Assembly (NCBI GenBank): GCA_007570785.1
Contig: ML664176.1
Span: 1,590,374-1,654,373 of the forward strand
Direction: 5' to 3'
DNA: 64,000 nt
From: Antilocapra americana
Taxonomy: Eukaryota; Chordata; Mammalia; Artiodactyla; Antilocapridae
The number at the start of each line of letters is the position of its first letter. The first letter of the stretch is position 1. This document shows positions 56,701-64,000 of this stretch, piece after piece. The position numbers and the translations under genes are program-made. The notes under the pieces are model-generated. The model saw only the letters and a program-made list of their open reading frames with translations. It had not been told where the DNA came from and searched no databases.

Positions 56701-58990
56701 ACAAAAAAGGAGCCGACAACATAAAAGCCATATATGATAAACCCACAGTAAACATTAGCCTCAATGGTGAAAAACTGAAAGCATTTCCCCTAAAATCAGG
56801 AACAAGACAATGGTGGCCACTCTCACCACTACTATTCAACATAGTTTTGGAAGTTTTAGCCACAGCAATCAGAGAAGAAAAAGAAATAAAAGGAATCCAG
56901 ATTGGAAAAGAAGTAAAACTCTCACTGTTGGCAGATGACATGATCCTCTACATAGAAAACCCTAAAGACACCACCAAAAATTTACTAGAGCTAATCAATG
57001 AATATAGTAAAGTTGCAAGATATAAAATTAACACACAGAAATCTCTTGCATTCCTATACACTAACAATGAGAAAACAGAGAGAGAAATTAAGGAAAGAAT
57101 TACATTCACCATTGCATTGAAAAGAATAAAATACTTAGGAATAAATCTACCTAAAGAAACAGAAGACCTCTATATAGAAACTATAAAACACTGATGAAAG
57201 AAATCAAAGATGACACAAATAGATGGACTATACCGTGTTCAGGGATTGGAAGAATCAATATAGTGAAAATGAGTATACTACCCAAAGCAATCTATAGATT
57301 CAATGCACTCCCTATATAGCTACCAACAGTATTTTTCAGAGAACTAGAACAAATGATTTCACAATTTGTATGGAAATACAAAACACCTCAAATAGCCAAA
57401 GCAACCTTAAGAAGAATGGAACTGGAGGAATCAACTTGCCTGAGTTCAGACTATACTACAAAGCTACAGTCATCAAGACAGTATGGTACTGGCACAAAGA
57501 CAGAAATATAGATCAATGGAACAAAATAGAAAGCCCAGAGATAAATCCATGCACGTATGGACACCTTATCTTTGACAAAGGAGGCAAGGATATACAACGG
57601 AGAAAAGACAATCTATTTAACAAGTGGTGCTGGGAAAACTGGCCAACCACTTGTAAAAGAATGAAACTAGAACACTTTGTACACCATACACAAAAATAAA
57701 CCCAAAATGGATCAAAGATCTAAATGTAAGACCAGAAACTATAAAACTCCTAGAGGAAAACATAGGAAAAAACACTCTCTTACATAAATTACTGCATGAT
57801 CCTCTATGACCCACCTCCCAGAGCAATGGAAATAAAAGTGAAAGTAAACAAATGGGACCTAATTAAACTTAAAAGCTTTTGCACAATGAAGGAAACTTAA
57901 GTAAGGTGAAAAGAGAGCCTTCAAAATGGGAGAAAATAATAGCAAATGAAGCAACTGACAATGAATTAATCTCAAAAATGTACAAGCAGTTCCTGCAGCT
58001 CAATTCCGGAAAAATAAACAACCCAATCAAAAAATAGGCCAAAGAACTAAATAGACCTTTCTCTAGACAAGACATAGAGATGGCTAACAAACACATTAAA
58101 AGATGCTCCACATCACTCATTATCAGAGAAATGCAAATCAAAACCACAATGAGGTACCATCTCATGCCAGTCAGAATGGCTGCTGTCAAAAAGTCTACAA
58201 ACAATAAATGCTGGAGAAGTGTGGAGAAAAGGGAACCCTCTTACACTGTTGGTGGGAACGCAAACTAGTCCAGCCACTATGGAGAACAGTGTGGAGATTC
58301 CCTAAAAAACTGTAAATAGAACTGCCATACAGCCCAGCAATCCCACTGCTGGGCATATACACCAAGGAAACCAGAATTGAAAGAGACATGTGCACCTCAA
58401 TGTTCACTGCAGCACTGTTTACAATAGCCAGGACATGGAAGCAACCTTGATGTCCATCAGCAGACGAATGGATAAGAAAGCTGTGATACATATACACAAT
58501 GGAATATTACTCAGCCATTAAAAAGAATGCATTTGAATCAGTTCTAATGAGGAGGATGAAACTGGAGCCTATTATACAGAGTGAAGTATGTCAGAAAGAA
58601 AAACACCAATACAGTATACTAATGCATATATATGGAATTTAGAAAGATGGTAACAATGATGCTATATGCGAGACAGCACAAGAGATACAGATATAAAGAA
58701 CAGTCTTTTGGACTCTGTGGGAGAAGGTGAAGGTGGGATGATTTGAGAGAATAGCACTGAAACATGTACATTATCATATTTGAAATAGATTGCCAGTCCA
58801 GGTTCAATGCATGAGACAGGGTGCTCTGGGCTGGTGCACTGGGATGACCCTGAGAGATGGGATGGGGAGGAAGGTTGGAGAGGTGTTCAGGATGGGGAAC
58901 ACATGTACACCCATGGCTGATTCATGTCAGTGTATGGCAAAAACCACTACAATATTTCAAAGTAATTAGCTTCCAATTAAAATAAATAAA
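56700..58990 (+). mobile_element. L1 LINE, 5'-truncated, 2.3 kb
   Basis: Starts within the ORF2 RT domain ('ccatatatgataaacccac'), continues through the ORF2 C-terminus (stop at 58640-58642) and a 3' UTR ending 'cttccaattaaaataaata' plus an A-rich tail at about 58975-58995. It interrupts an older L1 that resumes on the far side. Its 3' UTR lineage matches the copy at 8.6-9.66 kb. Confidence 0.92.
56740..58642 (+). pseudogene. L1 ORF2 remnant (RT motif C to C-terminus)
   Basis: Contains the RT catalytic region [16 protein letters not shown] at about 56924-56968, where the usual phenylalanine before ADD is leucine, then [14 protein letters not shown]. Separate frames carry the thumb and C-terminal regions: 57370-57699 has [14 protein letters not shown], and 58080-58268 has [12 protein letters not shown]. 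Several frameshifts and stops (for example after ETIKH at 57192) prevent translation. The endonuclease and the proximal RT are absent because of 5' truncation. Confidence 0.88.
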
Positions 58991-58994
58991 TTAA

Positions 58995-59202
58995 TTTTAA
59001 AAAAAGAGCTGAATAAGCATAGAGATGTTCAAAAGTTCTAAAAGAGTGGGCTGAACACTGTAATTTGGGAACCATTCCTCATAGGCTTAATGCAACCCCA
59101 ATAAAAAATGCTCCTATTATTTTGATGAAATAATTTGGATTCTATTTGTAGACTGTGAGAATAAACAGTCTAAAGCTCAACATACTGTGGGTACATAATG
59201 CT
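58995..59202 (+). mobile_element. Continuation of the ancient L1 after the inserted L1
   Basis: 'gctgaataagcatagagat' and 'aggcttaatgcaaccccaa' continue the old L1 ORF2 that stopped at 56700. The stretch from about 59160 to 59202 is unassigned. Confidence 0.52.
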
Positions 59203-60480
59203 TGCTAGCTCACTAGCAAGGTAATGTTCAAAATCCTTTAAGCTAGGCTTTAACAGTATGTGAACTTAGACATTCCAGACGTACAAGCTGGATTTAGAAA
59301 AGGCAGAGAAACCAGAAATCAAATGACCAACATCTGTTGGATCATAGAGAAAGAGAATTCCAGAAAAAAACCTCCTTCTGCTTCACTGACTATATTAAAG
59401 CCTTTGACTGTGTGGATCACAACAAACTGTGGAAAATTCTTAAAAAGATGGGAATATGAGACCACTTTACCTGCCTCCTGAGAAACCTGTATGTGGGTCA
59501 AGAAGCAACAGTTAGAACCAGACATGGAACAACGGGCTGTTTTCAAATCGAGGAAGGAGTACATCAGGCTGTATATGTTACCCTGCTTATTAAACTTATG
59601 TGCAGAGTATATCATGTGACATGCCAGGCTGGAGGAAGCACAAACTGGAATCAAGATTGCCAGGAGAAATATCAATAACCTCAGATATGCAGATGACACC
59701 ACCCTTAGGGCAGAAAGTGAAGAGGAACTAATGACCCTCTTGATGAAGGTGAAAGAGGAGAGTGAAAAAGTTGGCTTAAAACTCAACATTCCAAAAACTA
59801 AGGTCATGGCATCACATCCCATCACTTTATGGCAAATAAATGGAGAAAAAATAGAAAGAGTGGCAGACTTTATTTTCTTTGGCTCCAAAATCACTGCAGA
59901 CAGTGACTGCAGCCATGAAATGAAAAGATGCTTACTCCTTGAAAGAAAAGCTATGACAAATCTAGATAGCATATTAAAAAGCAAAGACATCACTTGCTGA
60001 TAAAGGCCCGTATAATGAAAGCTATGGTTTTTCTATAGCTTTCCATAGTAGTCATGTACAGATGGGAAAGTTGAACCATAAAGAAGGCTGAGCACCGAAG
60101 AACTGATGCTTTCAAACTGTTGTGCTGGAGAAGATGCTTGAGAGTCTCTTGGACAGCAAGAAGATCTAGCCAGTCAATCCTAAAAGAAATCAACCCCAAA
60201 TATTCATTTGAAGGACTGATGCTGAAGCTAAAGCTCCAATACTTTGGCCACCTGATGGGAAGAACTGACTCACTAAAAAAGACCCTGATGCTGGGAAATG
60301 TCGAGGGCAAGAGGAAAAGGGAACAACAGAGGATGAGAATGGTTGGATGGCATCACTGACTCAATGGACATGAGTTTAAGCAGACTCTGGGAGATAGCAG
60401 AGGGCAGGGAAGGCTAGCATGCTGCAGTCCATGGGATGGAAAAGAATTGGACTTGACTGAGGGGCTGAACATCAACAACA
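59203..60480 (+). mobile_element. BovB LINE, 5'-truncated, 1.28 kb
   Basis: Begins in the RT domain ('agcaaggtaatgttcaaaa'), passes through motif C, the ORF2 C-terminus and the 3' UTR ('ctttggccacctgatggga', 'tgctgcagtccatgggatg'), and ends 'gaacatcaacaacaata'. It lies just downstream of the resumed old L1. Confidence 0.92.
59230..60360 (+). pseudogene. BovB ORF2 RT/C-terminal remnant with intact YADD
   Basis: Motif C is preserved as YADD at 59686-59697, in frame with the following ORF (59731-60000; EESEKVGLKLNIPKTKVMAS and FGSKITADSDCSHEMKR). The motif A region is in other frames (a stop at 'gggaatatgag', 59451-59461). The motif B region has lost bases around 59560-59575 ('gtacatcaggctgtatatg'). 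The product cannot be made in one piece. Confidence 0.85.
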
Positions 60481-61962
60481 ATACTTCCTCTGGCTTTTTA
60501 GCAAAATTATGATGCCTCAGGCCATGGTGATGTCCTCCTTTAATTCTTATAATTACTATTTACTGGCACTTACTATACAATTTTTGGAAGTTCTATTTTA
60601 TATTGAATTTTTAGTTAATTTACATTATTGGGTCATTAATTATTCTCTCCAAAATTGACTAGAAACTCCTTGAAGTCAAGGACTAGGTTTATATACCTTT
60701 AAACCAAATACTTAATGCATACTAGTCACCTATAGAGAACAGAGGGGTGACGTAGAAAGAGACAATGGAACCGTTATTAGCTCATCACTACAGAATACAA
60801 TAAAATACTGTTAATCACACTTGAGGAAGTCAAACTGTGGAGCCACCTAAGCAATCCAAATGCCAACCACAGTCATGGTTGGAGTGTGCCTTCTCTTAGC
60901 TAGAGAAGTTACTGTTGAATATTATGTTGATTGATGGATCACTTCATTCCTAAAATATGCTGGAGCTGATAACAAGCTGAGATCGATTCCAGAGTCCAAT
61001 AAGGATTCTCATCAAATAGGGGTGACTAATTAGAAGAAATACATGTCGACTTCATAGCAGTCAATGGTCTAGGAAGCCATACGAATGAATGAGAACTCCC
61101 CAATTCCCAAAGCTCCAAAGCAAAAATATTTCAGAATCATGCTCTGAGTAGGCCTGGCAGATTCTCAAAGTAGAGTGGCTGCAAAATACTCACTGATATT
61201 TTGAGCATATTTTGTATGCTTAAATTTGTAGAAATTTGTAAAAGTTGAGGAGAAGATACTGGTAGTCAGGAAGTAAACGCAGAGAACATAAGTAATATTA
61301 AATTGGTATGTGTGCCGTTTCCAAGAACTATGAGTAAGCAAACCACTTCTTGACTTCAACTGGATGTCATTTTACCTAAATATATGCAGGGGATATTAAT
61401 ACTATACTTGTGTTTACTTTAACAACCACCAGGACTGTGTGAAAATCAGCTTCACAGCCAAATAAAGTGACAAAAATGACAACTCCAAGAACACAGAAAC
61501 CACTTTGCAAGTTTTGCTTGCATATTCTGTGTAATCTCCTGCAAAGGAGTCTTAGACATTTGTAAGCTGGCTGCCTGCCCTACTGACTTTTCAAGCTTCT
61601 GTTTAACACCCTGAGGAAGGGTCTCACCAAAATGCCAACACTTAAGTCAGATAAGTGCCTCTAGCCTTCATAATCTGTCCAGTGTTCCAGCTATTACCAA
61701 GCAGTGGTAAATCTCACCAGGAACTCAGAGCTCCACATTTCTGAGCAAAACTGTGATGTTTCAGAGCACCTAGTCACACATTCCCTAAATGGAGAGGACT
61801 GTGCAAGCTAGCTTTCATGTAAAGTCAGCTTCAGTATGACTAACTGATTTCAAATGAGTGGCCACGGATAATAATTAGGTAGGCCTGCTGTCTCTGTATC
61901 ATCTCTGTATCATCCTCACGCCCTCCTGCAATTTGAAGGGCTATGATGAATGTAAAGATACA
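60481..61962. other. Mostly unassigned; weak L2-like trace
   Basis: 60630-60730 ('gaaactccttgaagtcaag', 'ggactaggtttatatacct') may be an eroded L2 3' end. The rest is unassigned. A small tandem of tctctgtatca lies near 61895-61920. Confidence 0.4.
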
Positions 61963-62208
61963 GAAGGTATGCATGCGTGCTAAGTTGCTTCAGTCCTGCC
62001 CCATTCTTTGTGACGCTATGGAACCATAGCTGGCTGGGCTCCTCTGTCCATGGGATTCTCCAGGGAAGAATACTGGAGTGGATCGCCATGCCCTCCTCTA
62101 GGGGATCTTCCTGACCCAGGGATCAAACCCACATTTCTTATGTCCCCTGCACTGGCAGGTAGATTCTTTACCACTAGCACCACCTGGGAAACCCATACTG
62201 AAGGTATG
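61963..62208 (-). mobile_element. Bov-tA SINE with target-site duplication
   Basis: 'ctaagttgcttcagtcctg', 'gaatactggagtggatcgc' and head end 'cactagcaccacctgggaa'. The 9-mer gaaggtatg is exact at 61963-61971 and 62200-62208. Confidence 0.92.
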
Positions 62209-62464
62209 GCTTGCATTGTACCATAATTTAAAATACATTTGAGAAGAAAATTCACAAATAAAGCACAAGAAGTATATAGTAATTACATGAAACAAGAAAA
62301 ACTGTTGAAGTTACATAATTCTTATTTGATGATAGGAAGTTTCCAGACATGTGCTGTAGACAGCAACTCTAAAGAGACCTCAGAGGACAGAGACTGCACT
62401 GTGGACTGGGTCATTAGAGGAGGCTTTAGGAAGAGTTGCATCTTTGATTGGGAGGCCGCTTAGC

Positions 62465-62695
62465 TTATATGGATTAAGGGAAAGTTTTCCAGAGTAACAC
62501 ACTGTGCTTTCCAATCCTGCTTCAACTCAGAGGAGATGTGTGTCTTTGAGACTCTTATTTGATTCTTCTAAATGTCAGTTTTCCCATCTGTAAAATGGGA
62601 ATATTAATAGTATAGTATCCACCTTGAAGGACTGAGTTAGATAATGTGAAGCAGCTTCTGGAATATGGTAAGGGCTCAATCAAATATTCACACAC
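62465..62695 (-). mobile_element. MIR SINE
   Basis: Complement: 'ccaatcctgcttcaactca', 'tcagttttcccatctgtaa', 'ggaatatggtaagggctca'. Confidence 0.8.
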
Positions 62696-62944
62696 AAAAT
62701 AAACAGAACAATTTGACCTTGAAAAATAGATTGCTTGTGCTGCCGAGAGTGTGTAGAAAAGAGAACCCTCCTACACCATTGGTGGGAATTTAATTGGTGC
62801 AGCCATTATGGAGAACAGTATACAGGTTCCTTAAAAAACAAAAATAAAGTTACCATATGATCCTGGAATTCCACGCCTGGGTGTATATCCAGAGAAAACT
62901 CAAATTCAAAAAGACACATGCACCCCAATGTTCACTGCAACACA

Positions 62945-63127
62945 TTTTTTTTTTCAAATTATACATTTTTTTAATAAAGGTTTACATTTTATATTATCTT
63001 AATAATTTATATCCCCCTAAATTAAGCCTTGTTAAAAATGCAGGGTGTCACATACTGAAACAGAAACATCTGTAGCTTTTTACATTATCGATTTAGATAC
63101 AGGCTGCTTTCTTCTTAATTTTCTAAA
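62945..63127 (-). mobile_element. Possible retroposed transcript end (unidentified)
   Basis: A T10 run at 62945-62954 begins a 180-bp stretch that matches no repeat I know. Read on the minus strand it ends with attaaaaaaatgtataattt and then poly(A), which resembles a polyadenylation signal (ATTAAA) followed by a retroposed tail. The source gene is not recognisable. Confidence 0.3.
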
Positions 63128-63436
63128 ACAACTTATTTTATTTATTTATTTTTGGCCACACCTGGTCTTTGTTTGCTGTGCATGGGCTTTCTCTAGTTGC
63201 AGTAAGCAGGGGCTACTCTTCACTGCAATACATGGCTCCTTGTGGTGGCTTCTCTTGTTGTGGAGCACAGGCTCTAGGTGTATGGGCTTTCATATTTGCA
63301 GTTTGCAGGCTCAGTAGTTGTGGCGCCCAGGCTTCGTTGCTCCTTGGTATGTGGAATCTTCTTGGACCAGGGATTGAACCTGTGCCTCATGCATTGGCAG
63401 ATGGGTTCTTATCCATTGTGTCTCCATGGAAATCCT
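63128..63436 (-). mobile_element. CHR-2-type long SINE
   Basis: Complement, full length: 'tttatttatttttggccac', 'cttctcttgttgtggagca', 'ctcagtagttgtggcgccc', 'gaccagggattgaacctgt', head end 'gtctccatggaaatcc'. About 300 bp. Confidence 0.88.
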
Positions 63437-63480
63437 GGACAATTTTTATATTCACTCACCAGCTAGTGAGCTAGATATTT

Positions 63481-63838
63481 CTTTTTTTTTTTTAATTTTC
63501 TTTACTTTATTGTGTTGGTTTTGCCATACAATGACATGAAACCGCCATGGGTTTACATATGCTCCCCCTCCAGAACCCCCCTCCTTCCTCCCTCCCGATT
63601 CCCTCCCCCTGGGACATCTCGGTGCACCAGCCCCGAGCATCAACCCTGGGCTGGCAATTGATTTCACATATGATAATTAACATGTTTCAATGCCATTCTC
63701 CCATATCATCCCACTCTTGCCCTCTTCCACAGAGTCCATGAGTCTGTTCTATACATCTGTGTTCCTTTTGCTATCTGGCATGCAGGGTTCTCGTTACCAT
63801 CTTTCTAAATTCCATATATATGCGTTAGTATACTGTAT
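63481..63838 (-). mobile_element. L1 3' end, G-rich 3' UTR subfamily
   Basis: Complement with a T12-type tail at 63482-63493, then 'ttgccatacaatgacatga', a C-rich tract (63563-63611) and 'atatatgcgttagtatact'. About 355 bp, 5'-truncated near the ORF2 stop. It is the same subfamily as 19249-19541, and its low divergence suggests one of the younger insertions here. Confidence 0.9.
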
Positions 63839-64000
63839 TTTAAAATAGCCAAAATATGGAGGCAACCCAAGTGTCTATCAACAAAGGAATAGATAAAGAA
63901 GACATGGTATTGAAATATTACTCATATAAAATAATATTACCATAGAAAAGAATACAATAGTGTCTTTCACAGCAACATGTATGGACCCTTGCAGTGAGAT

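Larger units (their letters stand above)
62720..64000 (+). mobile_element. Old L1 3' region split by ~0.9 kb of insertions
   Basis: L1 sequence at 62720-62944 ('gccattatggagaacagta', 'ccccaatgttcactgcaac') resumes at about 63840 ('aatagccaaaatatggagg') and continues beyond the window end. The two parts join exactly where L1 has '...gcaacac tattt acaatagcc...'. The intervening sequence is entirely minus-strand retroposed material. Confidence 0.85.

Noticed and set aside
59319..59993. 224-codon minus-strand ORF, the longest in the window
   Set aside because: It is entirely antisense to the BovB ORF2 remnant; its translation has no independent signature. Reported only as part of the antisense-ORF observation.
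1..64000. A novel operon-like, defence or mobile gene system
   Set aside because: The window is ruminant nuclear DNA without recognisable host or bacterial genes. All protein-like sequence is decayed LINE ORF2.

Overview
The window is mammalian nuclear DNA from a pecoran ruminant (cattle, sheep, goat or deer group). The diagnosis rests on its interspersed repeats: many Bov-tA and Bov-A SINEs (a tRNA-derived head fused to a BovB 3' end, or the BovB-derived unit alone), several RTE-type BovB LINE copies, tRNA-Glu SINEs of the CHR type, and ruminant L1 elements. I cannot name the species from this sequence.

I found no host exon, tRNA, rRNA or other functional RNA gene. The open reading frames are short. 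The longest fall inside LINEs, often on the antisense strand, or in low-complexity sequence. The window therefore reads as intergenic or deep intronic sequence. The only recognisable proteins are decayed remnants of retrotransposon ORF2: BovB near 49.6-50.8 and 59.2-60.1 kb; L1 near 8.6-9.3, 37.1-37.7 and 56.7-58.6 kb.

Layout: 0-5 kb holds a short BovB insertion, MIR, hAT-type fragments, Bov-A2, an L1 3' end and two Bov-tA. 5-8.6 kb is mostly unassigned, with a G18 tract. 8.6-12.7 kb is an L1 3' half followed by a stack of old L1 broken by younger insertions and a MaLR-type LTR. 13-19.6 kb is SINE-rich, with several clear target-site duplications. 20-27.3 kb mixes old fragments, MIR and SINEs. 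27.3-33.0 kb is the poorest in repeats and the best place to look for conserved regulatory sequence. 35.0-38.25 kb is an old L1 that kept its 5' end, ORF1 region and part of the endonuclease but lost its reverse transcriptase. 38-48 kb alternates MIR/L2/SINE copies with unassigned sequence. 48.97-51.29 kb is a BovB inserted into a BovB. 52-60.5 kb is a dense nest of old L1, young L1 and BovB. 62.7-64.0 kb is an old L1 split by about 0.9 kb of insertions on the opposite strand.

These elements do not form a working pathway. What can be read is the history of LINE activity: L1 and BovB supplied the enzymes, and the CHR and Bov-tA SINEs were copied by them, leaving poly(A) or short 3' tails and target-site duplications. 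I see no undescribed biological system. The most informative items are a 32-bp L1 insertion with a 14-bp duplication, the BovB-in-BovB nest, a 50-bp diverged duplication around a SINE, G-rich L1 3' ends, and the repeat-poor island. Repeat boundaries are read by eye and are good to about 5-30 bp unless a target-site duplication fixes them. Family names come from memory of consensus sequences.
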